Below, one piece after another: positions 55,788 through 64,000 of a stretch of DNA of 64,000 nucleotides. The notes below the pieces were generated by a model. It was not told the origin of the DNA. It saw only the letters and a list, made by a program, of their open reading frames with translations, and did not search any database. The first letter of the stretch is position 1; every line of letters begins with the position of its first letter. A program made the translations under genes and the position numbers. The DNA lies in contig NZ_CP023067.1 of assembly GCF_002288525.1 (NCBI RefSeq), positions 2,614,501-2,678,500 on the forward strand, read 5' to 3'. This DNA is from Sinorhizobium sojae CCBAU 05684 (GTDB lineage Bacteria; Pseudomonadota; Alphaproteobacteria; Rhizobiales; Rhizobiaceae).

Positions 55788-55885
55788 CGCATCGGCCCGA
55801 GAACCGTACTCGATTTTCGGAAAGTTCGATGCGCTGCTTCAAAGAGTTCCAGCGACCTTGCGCATCTGAAAAGACGCGCGGCGCT
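55788..55885. repeat. RIME-like element
   Basis: Two modules: a long imperfect palindrome (GCATCGGCCCGAGAACCGTA onward, to GATGCG) and then TTCCAGCGACCTTGCGCATC followed by AAAAGACGCGCGGCGCT, the shared RIME module. Confidence 0.7.
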
Positions 55886-55927
55886 CGCGACGCGCTTCAG
55901 GTCTTGAGGCAAGCCGAGCCGCGGCAA

Positions 55928-56755
55928 TCAGAATGCGAAACGTAGGCCGACGCGGATTTCGTGCCGGGTGAGTCCGTCATCATGGCCCTTGGCGCCGGTT
56001 GCACCGGCAAGCGCCTCCGCCCCGAAGTCGAACATGTCGCCGCCGGCAATGCGCGAGAAGCGATAGCCCAGATCCAATTTCAGTCGATCGGTAAAATCAT
56101 AGGAGACGCCAGCCATAAGCGCATAGGTGAAACGCCAGCTGTCGCGCCCCTTGAAGGAGGCTGCGCCCGCCGAACCGGCACATGCACCTCCGGCCGCGAT
56201 ACAGGCCGAGCTTTCATGAACCGTTTTCCAGTCGATATGGACTGCGCCAAGGCCGACACCGAGATAGGGCGTGAAACCCGCGAGCGTTGCGAGATCCACA
56301 TAGCCATTCGCCATCAATCCGAGTGCGGAAAAATTGGCGCTGTGGGAAAAGGAGCAGGAGGTTCCGGCCCCCTCGCCCGCGCAAGGCGTGGCCGTAAGCG
56401 ATGACCCATCGAAACGGCCCTCGAAATATTCAGCCGTGACATCCCCACGGAAGATATCCGTGAACTGATAACCAAGACCGATCGCAACCGCGACCGGCCG
56501 ATCGAAGCGGGCGCTGTCGAAGGGAACGATCTCATAGCCGGCGCCATCGAAGTTTCGGTAGTAAGGGTCGCCCTCCTCACGCCACGGCGCATAGCTCATG
56601 TCGCCGCGCAGATAGAGCCGGCCACCAGCCGTTCCTTCGGGCGAAATGGTGATCTCCGGCGCGTTGAGCAGATCCTCGTCGGCGGCCTCTGCCGTGCCGG
56701 AAAGCAGCAGGCCGGCACCCAGAGCCATGCCGCAAATCCCGTTCCGCCAATCCAT
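55928..56755 (-). CDS. Outer-membrane beta-barrel protein
   Basis: A 275-residue porin-like protein. A signal peptide (about 1-24, ending AEAA) is followed by a barrel of alternating beta strands ending in the typical outer-membrane C-terminus RHEIRVGLRFAF with a final Phe. It resembles the Omp25/RopB-type small barrels of Rhizobiales. It follows another barrel gene on the same strand at 177 bases, so the two may be tandem paralogues. Confidence 0.85.
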   Translation of the reverse strand: MDWRNGICGMALGAGLLLSGTAEAADEDLLNAPEITISPEGTAGGRLYLRGDMSYAPWREEGDPYYRNFDGAGYEIVPFDSARFDRPVAVAIGLGYQFTDIFRGDVTAEYFEGRFDGSSLTATPCAGEGAGTSCSFSHSANFSALGLMANGYVDLATLAGFTPYLGVGLGAVHIDWKTVHESSACIAAGGACAGSAGAASFKGRDSWRFTYALMAGVSYDFTDRLKLDLGYRFSRIAGGDMFDFGAEALAGATGAKGHDDGLTRHEIRVGLRFAF

Positions 56756-56932
56756 AGTCCCGCCTCTTCACCATTGCGAACGCCGGCGGAGATGCCGGCA
56801 TGACCGTTGGCGTTAACTATTGGCCGGGACAAGTTAACCGCGGGTTAACTATGTTTATTAACTGCGGCATTTGGCAAAAAGGGCCGCCTCTGCGACCCTT
56901 ACGAAGTGCGGCAATGTTGAGCCGTCGGCACG

Positions 56933-57697
56933 CTATTGTAGCGAGTAGCGCATGCCGAGCTTGAAATCGTGCGAGGTAATGTCCTCGAAGTGCATCGGCG
57001 GTGACGAGAAGTTCCCGTCATAGCTGCGGATGGTGCCGGTCCGCGCATTGCCGAGATCGACATAGCTGTAGCCGAAATCGACGGCCAATCGATCGGTCGC
57101 CTGATAGGCGACGCCGGCATGCAGCGCCCAGGCAAGGTTCCAGGTCGGATCACTGCTCGCCGAGGCGACGCCCAGATTCGGTACGTTGATGTCGCGGAAA
57201 TTCGAAATCCTGTTGCGCGACGCACCGATGCCGGCGCCGACATAGGGCTTGATGCCGTTCCAGTCGCCAATGTCCACATAGACGTTCGCCATCAGCAGCC
57301 ATTCCGATTTGGCGCCGTCATAGTCGTTGGTGCCGTCCCACACTCCGTCGCCATCCTCATCATACCGGTCGAGGGCAGCGAAATCCGCTTTTCCACGGTA
57401 TTCGACAATGCCGTCGAGGCGCAGCCAATCATTGAACTGATAACCGATGCCCACTCCCCCCAGCGGCGCGCTGTCGAAGCTACCGCTATCGAGGAACTGG
57501 TGCACGGCGACGTCGTCGAACGCCCCGTTCTCGAGATGACCGAGCCGCTGATTGCTCATACCAAGATGGCCGCGCAGATACCATCCGCCGGACAGGACGA
57601 CCGGCGGGTCGCCGGGATCCGCGATATAGAGATCAGCGGCCGCTGCGGGTGTGCCGCCCAACAATGCAGCAATGGTCGCAATCAAGAACTTGTTCAT
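56933..57697 (-). CDS. Outer-membrane beta-barrel protein
   Basis: A 254-residue small barrel protein. The signal peptide (about 1-21, ending AAAADL) precedes the sequence GWYLRGHLGMSNQ, shared in style with the neighbouring barrel (GGRLYLRGDMSYA). The acidic loop DRYDEDGDGVWDG near residue 112 looks like a calcium-binding loop. The start at 57697 has GGAGC. The last residues are DFKLGMRYSLQ, an unusual polar end for this group. Confidence 0.85.
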   Translation of the reverse strand: MNKFLIATIAALLGGTPAAAADLYIADPGDPPVVLSGGWYLRGHLGMSNQRLGHLENGAFDDVAVHQFLDSGSFDSAPLGGVGIGYQFNDWLRLDGIVEYRGKADFAALDRYDEDGDGVWDGTNDYDGAKSEWLLMANVYVDIGDWNGIKPYVGAGIGASRNRISNFRDINVPNLGVASASSDPTWNLAWALHAGVAYQATDRLAVDFGYSYVDLGNARTGTIRSYDGNFSSPPMHFEDITSHDFKLGMRYSLQ

Positions 57698-58097
57698 AAC
57701 ATGCTCCGCGATATTCTGGGGCCCACGGCGTCTCGCCGGAGCGGTCATGCAACTTCGGTTGCATCAGAATTCGCATGCGACGGTTAATTTCGGATTAAGC
57801 ATAGAAATTCACTTTGTTTTTTAACCAACGCTGATGTTGTGCACCATGCCTCCGACGATAGATGAAAGGACCGGCAATCGAGGGCGACCCCTTCGACCGC
57901 ACCTTTCAAGGCGAACTGTCGCCTTGGGATAAAACCCATTCGAATTAAATAACTTACACCGGGACAGAATGAGCTGCAGCGCGCCCGTCCCGCAAAAATC
58001 ACCTCTTTATAGGAGGCGTCCGAGCGGGCCGTGATCCAGCCCGCTCGGGATCAAACCATTAGAAGTAGAGACGCGGAGGCCGCGAAAGAGCCGCAGG
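57698..58097. other. Gene-free stretch between glmM and a barrel gene
   Basis: 400 bases. Contents: a hairpin with a TTCG loop (57747-57764) in the barrel gene's 5' region, A+T-rich promoter-like DNA around 57790-57830, and the glmM terminator structures at 57990-58048. Confidence 0.6.
57990..58048 (-). terminator. Terminator region of glmM
   Basis: A 10-bp stem (CCGAGCGGGC, 58020-58029, with GCCCGCTCGG, 58039-58048) is followed, on the minus strand, by a smaller stem CCTC-CTATAAA-GAGG and then TGATTTTTGC. Confidence 0.65.
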
Positions 58098-59450
58098 TCA
58101 GGCGGCGCTGCGAACACTGCCGATCACATTGACCAGCTCGTCGACGATCCGCTCGACCTTTCCGCGGTCGTCGCCTTCGGCCATCACGCGGATCAGCGGC
58201 TCGGTGCCGGAGGGGCGGATCAAGAGACGTCCGCTCTTCGCAAGCTCCGCTTCAGCGTCGGCAATCGCCTGGCGCACCGTCTCGTCCTCCAGCGGCTTGC
58301 CCGCCGAGATGCGTACATTCTTCAACACCTGCGGCACCGGTTCGAAACGCTGGCAAACCTCACTCACGGACTTGCCCTGCCGCTTGACAACAGCAAGCAC
58401 CTGCAGCGCGGCCACCAGCCCGTCGCCGGTCGTGCCGAAATCGGAGAGCACGATATGTCCGGACTGTTCGCCGCCGACATTCAGCCCGTCCTGACGCATC
58501 TGCTCGACCACATAGCGGTCGCCAACCTTGGTGCGATGGAGCTTCAGTCCACGCGACTTCAAGTAACGCTCGAGCCCCAAGTTCGACATCACCGTCGCAG
58601 CAATGCCGCCACCCTGCAGCATGCCGTCGGAGGCCCAGCTGTCGGCAATCACCGCCATCAACTGGTCGCCGTCGATGACCGATCCGGTCTCGTCGACGAT
58701 CACCACCCGGTCGGCATCGCCGTCCAGCGCAATGCCGATATCCGCACGGACTTCGTGCACCTTCTTCTGCAGGGCTGCCGGATGGGTCGAGCCGCACTCG
58801 AGGTTGATATTGACGCCGTTCGGCTCCGTGCCGATCGTCACCACCTCGGCGCCGAGTTCCCAAAGCGCGGATGGCGCAACCTTGTAGGCGGCGCCGTTGG
58901 CGCAATCTATGGCGATTCGCAGGCCTTGCAGCGTGACATCGCGCGGCAGCGTCCGCTTCGCCTGTTCGATGTAGCGATAGATGTCTCCGTCGACGCGCTT
59001 GGCGCGGCCGATATCCTCGGGCTTCGCCAGCTGAGCGGTCATGTCCTGATCGAGAAGCTCCTCGATTTTTTCCTCGATCTCATCGGAAAGCTTGTAGCCG
59101 TCGGGCCCAAAGAGCTTGATCCCGTTGTCGCGGAAAGGATTGTGCGAGGCGGAGATCATCACGCCGACGTCGGCGCGCAGGGACCGCGTCAGCATCGCCA
59201 CCCCGGGCGTGGGGATCGGCCCGAGCAGGAAGACATCGAGGCCGGCCGCCGTGAAACCAGCGACCATCGCGTTTTCGAGCATGTAACCGGAAAGGCGGGT
59301 GTCCTTTCCGATCACCACGCGATGGCGGTGTGCGCCGTTGCGGAAAATGGTCCCGACGGCGACACCGACACGCATCGCGAGATCCGCCGTCATCGGAAAA
59401 ATATTGGATTGGCCGCGAATGCCATCGGTGCCGAAATATTTGCGCTTCAT
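58098..59450 (-). CDS. glmM: Phosphoglucosamine mutase
   Basis: GlmM interconverts glucosamine 6-phosphate and glucosamine 1-phosphate for peptidoglycan and LPS precursors. The 450-residue protein starts [16 protein letters not shown], has the phospho-Ser in MISASHNPF near residue 101, the metal loop DGDADRVV near 240 and the phosphate-binding [12 protein letters not shown] near the end. The start at 59450 is set by the family and TGGAG; upstream in-frame codons to 59546 are not used. Last gene of the tilS-ftsH-glmM series. Confidence 0.97.
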   Translation of the reverse strand: MKRKYFGTDGIRGQSNIFPMTADLAMRVGVAVGTIFRNGAHRHRVVIGKDTRLSGYMLENAMVAGFTAAGLDVFLLGPIPTPGVAMLTRSLRADVGVMISASHNPFRDNGIKLFGPDGYKLSDEIEEKIEELLDQDMTAQLAKPEDIGRAKRVDGDIYRYIEQAKRTLPRDVTLQGLRIAIDCANGAAYKVAPSALWELGAEVVTIGTEPNGVNINLECGSTHPAALQKKVHEVRADIGIALDGDADRVVIVDETGSVIDGDQLMAVIADSWASDGMLQGGGIAATVMSNLGLERYLKSRGLKLHRTKVGDRYVVEQMRQDGLNVGGEQSGHIVLSDFGTTGDGLVAALQVLAVVKRQGKSVSEVCQRFEPVPQVLKNVRISAGKPLEDETVRQAIADAEAELAKSGRLLIRPSGTEPLIRVMAEGDDRGKVERIVDELVNVIGSVRSAA

Positions 59451-59585
59451 CTGTACTCCATCGTCCCGCATCGCCAGGATCCCTTTTGCCGGCCGCGTCT
59501 TCTTTGCTGTTCCACGACCGGTTTTCATCTTCCGGGACCTCGCCACTGCATGTTCCTTAATCGACCTCGAGCCAAGGGCAAAGAC

Positions 59586-59648
59586 ATGCAGCAGTTCAAA
59601 ATGCTACGGTGACCTCTGCGCTCCGAATAGGACGCGCGGCACTGTAGC
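59586..59648. repeat. RIME-like element
   Basis: CAGTTCAAAATGCTACGGTG, then CCTCTGCGCTCCGAATAGGA followed by CGCGCGGCACTGTAG, a diverged copy of the shared module. Confidence 0.6.
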
Positions 59649-59796
59649 GGACCTTCCATCCAAGGACCGGCAAGCAAATGCGCCGCCGCCCCAATTCTCA
59701 AATAACGCGCTGCCCGGAACATTCGGACAACGGGTCGCCTTGTGCCATCTTTGGCACAAAAGCGCGACCAACGGCAGCAAACCTATCATCAGAAAT

Positions 59797-59912
59797 CATT
59801 ACAGCGCGTTACCTACTGCATGTCTCCGTAAAACTGATCTCGATTTACGGAGACATGCAGTAGACTCAAAGTGCAACAGCGTGCGCTTATGATAGGCGCG
59901 CGAACCTTTGGG
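59797..59912. repeat. RIME-like element with 20-bp perfect stem
   Basis: A 20-bp perfect inverted repeat (59813-59832 with 59844-59863, core TGCATGTCTCCG) with an 11-base loop, followed by the second module with GCGCGCGAACC. Confidence 0.75.
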
Positions 59913-59942
59913 CGCCGATGTATAGAACCAAAGATCATGCGA

Positions 59943-59977
59943 GAAAAGGCCGCCGCCCCTTCCGGAGCGGCGGCCTT
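59943..59977 (-). terminator. Terminator of ftsH
   Basis: An 11-bp perfect stem AAGGCCGCCGC/GCGGCGGCCTT, followed on the minus strand by TTCTC, 23 bases beyond the ftsH stop. Confidence 0.8.
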
Positions 59978-59999
59978 GATGGTGGTTCTGGCGGGCCTT

Positions 60000-61937
60000 T
60001 TATTGCGGCTGAGGCTCGAAGCCGCCTTCGGGCTCTTCGCCCTTGGTGCCGACTTCCTTCTTCGTGCCGGCCGAAGGCACGGCCGATCCGCGATGCGGCG
60101 GCGTGTCGTCGCCGAGATCGCGGGCCGGCTTCTCGCCGCGGATCAGCGCCTTGATCTCGTCGCCGGTCAATGTTTCGTATTCGAGCAGTCCTTCCGCGAG
60201 CGCAACGAACTCACTGTGGTTGTTGGTCAGAATGCTGCGCGCCGCCTCGTAGGCGTCGTCGATCAGGCGACGGATCTCGTTGTCGATCTTCTGCGCGGTC
60301 GCTTCGGAGACATTCTTCTGCTGCGCGACGGAATGACCGAGGAAGACCTCCTGCTGGTTCTCGCCATAGGCGACCTGGCCGAGCTGGTCGGAGAAGCCCC
60401 ATTGCGTCACCATCGCGCGTGCGAGCTTCGTCGCCTGCTCGATGTCGGAGGAGGCGCCGGAGGTGATGTTCTCCTTGCCGAAGGTCAATTCCTCGGCGAC
60501 GCGTCCACCCATCATGATGGCAAGCCGCGAGATCATCCACTTGTAACTCATGGAGTAGCGGTCGCCCTCGGGCAATTGCATAACCATGCCGAGTGCGCGC
60601 CCGCGCGGGATGATCGTCGCTTTGTGCAGCGGATCCGCCGAGGGGACATTGAGCGCGACGATCGCGTGGCCGGCCTCGTGATAGGCCGTCAGCTTCTTCT
60701 CGGCCTCGGTCATGGCGGAGGAGCGACGCTCCGCGCCCATCATGATCTTGTCCTTGGCGTCCTCGAACTCCTGCATGGTGACGAGACGCTTGTTGCGCCG
60801 CGCCGCCATCAGCGCCGCCTCGTTGACGAGGTTCATGAGGTCCGCGCCGGAGAAGCCGGGCGTGCCGCGGGCAAGCACCTTGAGATCGACATTGGGTGCG
60901 AGCGGCACGTTGCGGACGTGCACCTTGAGGATACGCTCGCGACCGTTGATGTCCGGGTTCGGCACCACGACCTGCCGGTCGAACCGACCGGGGCGCAGGA
61001 GCGCGGGGTCGAGCACGTCGGGACGGTTGGTCGCGGCGATCAGGATGATTCCCTCATTCGCCTCGAAGCCATCCATTTCGACCAGCAGCTGGTTCAGCGT
61101 CTGCTCGCGCTCGTCATTGCCGCCGCCGAGGCCCGCACCGCGGTGACGACCGACAGCGTCGATCTCGTCGATGAAGATGATGCAAGGGGCGTTCTTCTTC
61201 GCCTGCTCGAACATGTCGCGGACGCGCGAGGCACCGACGCCGACGAACATCTCGACGAAATCCGAACCGGAGATGGTGAAGAAGGGAACATTCGCCTCAC
61301 CCGCAACGGAGCGGGCAAGCAGCGTCTTGCCGGTTCCGGGGGGGCCGACGAGCAACACGCCGCGCGGGATGCGTCCACCAAGACGCTGGAACTTCTGCGG
61401 ATCGCGCAAGAATTCGACGATTTCCTCGAGGTCCTGCTTGGCTTCGTCAACGCCCGCGACATCGTCAAAGGTCACGCGGCCATGCGCCTCGGTCAGAAGC
61501 TTCGCCTTCGACTTGCCGAATCCCATGGCGCCACGCGAGCCGCCCTGCATCTGACGCATGAAGAACAGCCAGACGCCGAGGATCAAAAGCATCGGCAGGA
61601 GAGTGCCGATATAGCTCAGGAAACCGGAGGAGCCGTCGGCTTCCGGACGCACCGTCACCGTCACGTCCTTCGCCTCCAGCCGCTCGGTAAACGCAGTGTC
61701 TACGGCAGGCGCATAGGTCTGGAAGGTCGAGCCGCTCTCGGAGTAGCTGCCGATCACCTTGGAACCGGTGATCACCACTTCTTTGACGCGATTGGCATCG
61801 ACGTCCTTCAGGAACTGCGAGAAGGGAATTTCACGCGACCCCGCGCGCTCGGTCGGCTGCTGGAACATGCTGAATAGCGCTATCAGGAGAAGCGCTATGA
61901 TTGCCCAGAGGGCAAAATTTCGAAAATTAGGGTTCAT
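60000..61937 (-). CDS. ftsH: ATP-dependent zinc metalloprotease FtsH
   Basis: A 645-residue membrane-bound AAA+ protease. Two membrane helices (about 8-28 and 100-120) flank a periplasmic domain; the AAA module has GPPGTGKT (Walker A) near residue 195, IIFIDEIDA (Walker B) and the SRH region; the protease HEAGH motif is at about residue 420. It degrades membrane and regulatory proteins, in enterics also RpoH and LpxC. GGGGAG precedes the ATG. A heat-shock-type promoter is upstream. Confidence 0.98.
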   Translation of the reverse strand: MNPNFRNFALWAIIALLLIALFSMFQQPTERAGSREIPFSQFLKDVDANRVKEVVITGSKVIGSYSESGSTFQTYAPAVDTAFTERLEAKDVTVTVRPEADGSSGFLSYIGTLLPMLLILGVWLFFMRQMQGGSRGAMGFGKSKAKLLTEAHGRVTFDDVAGVDEAKQDLEEIVEFLRDPQKFQRLGGRIPRGVLLVGPPGTGKTLLARSVAGEANVPFFTISGSDFVEMFVGVGASRVRDMFEQAKKNAPCIIFIDEIDAVGRHRGAGLGGGNDEREQTLNQLLVEMDGFEANEGIILIAATNRPDVLDPALLRPGRFDRQVVVPNPDINGRERILKVHVRNVPLAPNVDLKVLARGTPGFSGADLMNLVNEAALMAARRNKRLVTMQEFEDAKDKIMMGAERRSSAMTEAEKKLTAYHEAGHAIVALNVPSADPLHKATIIPRGRALGMVMQLPEGDRYSMSYKWMISRLAIMMGGRVAEELTFGKENITSGASSDIEQATKLARAMVTQWGFSDQLGQVAYGENQQEVFLGHSVAQQKNVSEATAQKIDNEIRRLIDDAYEAARSILTNNHSEFVALAEGLLEYETLTGDEIKALIRGEKPARDLGDDTPPHRGSAVPSAGTKKEVGTKGEEPEGGFEPQPQ

Positions 61938-61995
61938 CGAACTCCCCGGAACCTGCCGCAGCCCGGCTTTCGCCGGACCATACTCGTGTTCCCTA

Positions 61996-62024
61996 ACATA
62001 GGGTTCCCGCAGTGCCTTGCCAAG
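61996..62024 (-). promoter_or_regulatory. Sigma-32-type promoter upstream of ftsH
   Basis: On the minus strand CTTGGC, a 16-base spacer and CCTATGT match the heat-shock pattern CTTGAA-N16-CCTATNT (two changes in the -35). It falls in the gap between tilS and ftsH, 59 bases from the ftsH start. Confidence 0.55.
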
Positions 62025-62036
62025 GCAAACCGCTGG

Positions 62037-63416
62037 CTACCCTTCCTTTTCCGTCAAAACATCATGAACCGGCGGAGCCGGGTATCGATCGCGCCCGAAC
62101 AGTACGGCAATGGCATCAGCCATGATCCTGTCGAAACCGGGCAAAAAGGTGTCATAAAGCCCGATACGGCACTCGATCACCGCTGCCTCGCCCCCTGAGG
62201 TTCCGGCCTCCGCAGGCACGATGCGAGGTGCCACTTCCGAGACCTTTTTTGCAGCCCCCTTCGGCAGTCCTGCGTCAATAAGCCTCTGCCGCAGCGCGGC
62301 GCCGTCCGCGCCCGCGCTGACCGTCAGGGCGGGTCCCCGGCTCGTGATGCTGAAGCGCCCGTCCCAGAGGCCCTCGCCGCCCGGTTCGATGCTAAGGACG
62401 GGAAGATTGCGGGGCTCCCGGAAGAGATAGAGACCGCGGCGACGCCGGTCGAAGACCACCCGTCCGGCCGTCATGCGGCCCGGCGCGCCCGATTGCAGAA
62501 AACCTGAGAGCCTCTGGATCGTTCCGCGCGCCGGCAGGTGGTCGCGCCCCCCGAGGACCGCAGCAACCGACATCAGCGCGCGGCGCCAATCCGGGTCGTC
62601 CATCTTCCCCGCCTCGGCTGTCGCAATCTCCGCCACCAGCGCCCCGTATACCTTGACACGTTCCTCGATCAGCGCCGCCGCTCTTGCCGAGGAGGTCGCC
62701 CGTTGCGCCCCGCTCCAAACGGTCGCCGACGCGCTATCCGACGCATCCAGATCCGCCCGCAGGCGAGCGCGCTCGAATTGAGGATTGACATTGCTCGGAT
62801 CGTCGGACCACCCGATGCCCCGCGCGTTGAGGAAGGCGCGGATCTCTGCGCGGTGGATGCGGAGGAACGGCCTTAGAACCCAAATCTTCCGGGCATACAG
62901 CATGGTTGGCGCCATGCCTGCGGCGCCCTGTCCCTCGCCCATTTCGCCTTCGACCGGGTGGCGTGCGCCGCGCATGGCGATGGTCTCGCGCTGATCGTCG
63001 GCCGTATGGCCGGTGGCGATGCAATCGGCGTCAAGCGCGCTGGCCGCCACGGAAAGCAGTTCGTAGCGCTTGTTGCGCGCCGCCGCCTGGATGCCGGTCC
63101 GGGGCTTGTTGCCCTCCCAGCGAAGAATGTGATGAGGAATGCCGAGCTCGGCGCAGAACCTGCCGACCGCTTCGGCCTCAGCCGCAGACCCTGGGCGTAA
63201 CGCGTGGTCAACGGTGCAGGCGGCAAGGGAGAAGCCGTTCTTCACTTCCGCGATTGCCGAATGCAGGGCGAAGAGCAGGCCCATGGAATCGCTGCCGCCG
63301 GAAACGGCGACGAGTATCCGGCCGGGTTTTACGAAGGATGTGAGAAAACGTCGGGCCGCATCGAGGACGGCGTCGGGCATCAAATGGGCCTCAGCAGCCG
63401 AAGCGGCTTTGCTCAC
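62037..63416 (-). CDS. tilS: tRNA(Ile)-lysidine synthetase
   Basis: TilS modifies C34 of tRNA-Ile (CAU) to lysidine, letting it read AUA. The 459-residue protein has the PP-loop VAVSGGSDSMGLL near residue 40, ATGHTADDQRET, and an alphaproteobacterial-type C-terminal region. The GTG start at 63416 has AAGG upstream and overlaps the end of ybgF by 26 bases; an ATG at 63380 is the alternative. Confidence 0.93.
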   Translation of the reverse strand: MSKAASAAEAHLMPDAVLDAARRFLTSFVKPGRILVAVSGGSDSMGLLFALHSAIAEVKNGFSLAACTVDHALRPGSAAEAEAVGRFCAELGIPHHILRWEGNKPRTGIQAAARNKRYELLSVAASALDADCIATGHTADDQRETIAMRGARHPVEGEMGEGQGAAGMAPTMLYARKIWVLRPFLRIHRAEIRAFLNARGIGWSDDPSNVNPQFERARLRADLDASDSASATVWSGAQRATSSARAAALIEERVKVYGALVAEIATAEAGKMDDPDWRRALMSVAAVLGGRDHLPARGTIQRLSGFLQSGAPGRMTAGRVVFDRRRRGLYLFREPRNLPVLSIEPGGEGLWDGRFSITSRGPALTVSAGADGAALRQRLIDAGLPKGAAKKVSEVAPRIVPAEAGTSGGEAAVIECRIGLYDTFLPGFDRIMADAIAVLFGRDRYPAPPVHDVLTEKEG

Positions 63417-64000
63417 TGGTCACCTTCGCCTTCACGGCGGCCGATGCCTGGGGATAGCGCTTGTTCACCTCGCGCAATGTCGCGCAAGCCGTTTCCTTGT
63501 TGTCGAGAGCCCCGAGTGACATGCCGAGCTTCAGAAGCATTTCGGGTGCCTTGGGCGATTTGCCGTAGGTCTGGTGAGCGTTCAGGAAGGTCTTCGCCGC
63601 ATCGCTGAACTTGCCCTGCGAATATTGTGCTTCACCCATCCAGAAGCTGGCATCAGCCGCGTTTTCACCCTCGGGAAAAGCCTCGAGGTATTGTCGAAAC
63701 TCCTGTTCGGCCAAACCGTAATCGCCAGAAAGCACATGGCCATAGGCAGCCTGATAGAGATCGCCCGCATTGCCGAGCGCAGCCGTCTGCTGGCCCCCTG
63801 CCGCATTGCCGCCGATACCGGGCGTAACCTGGGCGGCCGGGCCGGTATCAACGCCCGGCAGCGTGGCGTTTGCACCGGGCTCGATATCCGTGGTGGCCGA
63901 GACCGGATTGCCGTTCTCGTCGAAAATGATCTGGCCGAGCGACGTCGGCGGCGGCGCGGCGCCTGGATCTCTAGCGGCCAGATCGCCATTGGCCGGAGCG
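63391..64000 (-). CDS. ybgF: Tol-Pal cell division coordinator YbgF/CpoB (C-terminal part)
   Basis: The 203 codons present form a proline/alanine-rich linker and then three tetratricopeptide-like repeats (about the last 130 residues; DLYQAAYGHVLSGDYGLAEQ, AADASFWMGEAQYSQGKFSD, APEMLLKLGMSLGALDN). This is the C-terminal TPR domain of YbgF, a periplasmic protein of the Tol-Pal system that links outer-membrane constriction to septal peptidoglycan synthesis. The N-terminus with signal peptide and coiled coil lies beyond the window. It is followed by tilS with overlapping ends. Confidence 0.9.
   Translation of the reverse strand, partial: APANGDLAARDPGAAPPPTSLGQIIFDENGNPVSATTDIEPGANATLPGVDTGPAAQVTPGIGGNAAGGQQTAALGNAGDLYQAAYGHVLSGDYGLAEQEFRQYLEAFPEGENAADASFWMGEAQYSQGKFSDAAKTFLNAHQTYGKSPKAPEMLLKLGMSLGALDNKETACATLREVNKRYPQASAAVKAKVTSEQSRFGC

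Larger units (their letters stand above)
59451..59999. other. Gene-free stretch between ftsH and glmM
   Basis: 549 bases. It contains two RIME-like elements and the ftsH terminator. I see no gene; the glmM promoter is presumably in the first 130 bases upstream of its ATG. Confidence 0.65.

Noticed and set aside
57747-57764. ATGCAAC-TTCG-GTTGCAT hairpin as a terminator
   Set aside because: It lies in the leader of a barrel gene with no gene upstream to terminate on either strand and no T-run; it is noted only as a leader structure.
59871-61877. A 668-codon plus-strand frame
   Set aside because: It is the antisense of ftsH, which has all its motifs; the peptide has no recognisable domain.

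Overview
The window is a GC-rich, densely coding chromosomal segment of an alphaproteobacterium of the order Rhizobiales, most probably Sinorhizobium/Ensifer. The evidence is a CobS sequence of the Ensifer type, a CtrA/SciP/ChpT cell-cycle cluster, an EipA (DUF1134) gene, a serC leader of the kind known in Rhizobiales, and several copies of a mosaic repeat that I recognise as RIME (Rhizobium-specific intergenic mosaic element). I cannot fix the species from sequence alone.

Layout. 1-4.6 kb: cobalt chelatase genes cobT (partial) and cobS with a J-domain gene, a divergent bolA-like gene, and a CBS-domain membrane protein. 4.6-8.7 kb: aroB and aroK (overlapping start/stop codons), a 49-residue membrane peptide, xerD, accA. 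9-13 kb: L,D-transpeptidase lipoprotein, TusA-like protein, CobW-type GTPase with a His-rich loop, D,D-carboxypeptidase. 13-17 kb: M20 amidohydrolase with an Lrp-type regulator, then an alcohol dehydrogenase divergent from an AraC-type regulator. 17-24.2 kb: a histidine-utilisation locus (hutC, hutF, YjiH-like membrane protein, hutD) in which hutC is followed by a 975-residue kinase/aminotransferase fusion.

24.2-35.6 kb is the accessory part: small hypothetical genes, gamma-glutamyltransferase, an MBL-fold hydrolase, a quinone-oxidoreductase-like enzyme, LysR, a UGT-like glycosyltransferase, GNAT and a HEPN-like protein. It contains three copies of a ~60-bp interspersed repeat, an inverted duplication of the end of the MBL gene, and a serine-recombinase C-terminal remnant abutting a tRNA-Met gene. 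It reads as an old, decayed island next to that tRNA.

35.8-44.4 kb returns to core genes: mnmA, a LuxR-type regulator, then the cell-cycle hub sciP, a FliJ-like gene, ctrA, a receiver-domain protein, chpT and eipA, with CtrA-box and GANTC signals between them. 44.4-47.8 kb: TrmH-type methylase, RluA-type pseudouridine synthase and rpoH, which has a sigma-32-like promoter. 48-58 kb: a large Pro/Ala/Glu-rich membrane protein, purA, a DMT transporter, serA and serC, two outer-membrane beta-barrel proteins. 58-64 kb: ybgF (partial)-tilS-ftsH-glmM on the minus strand, with a second sigma-32-like promoter before ftsH.

I found no CRISPR array, rRNA, intact insertion sequence or clear defence operon. 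The items most worth following up are the kinase/aminotransferase fusion, the repeat-bounded accessory region beside tRNA-Met, and the regulatory DNA of the CtrA hub.
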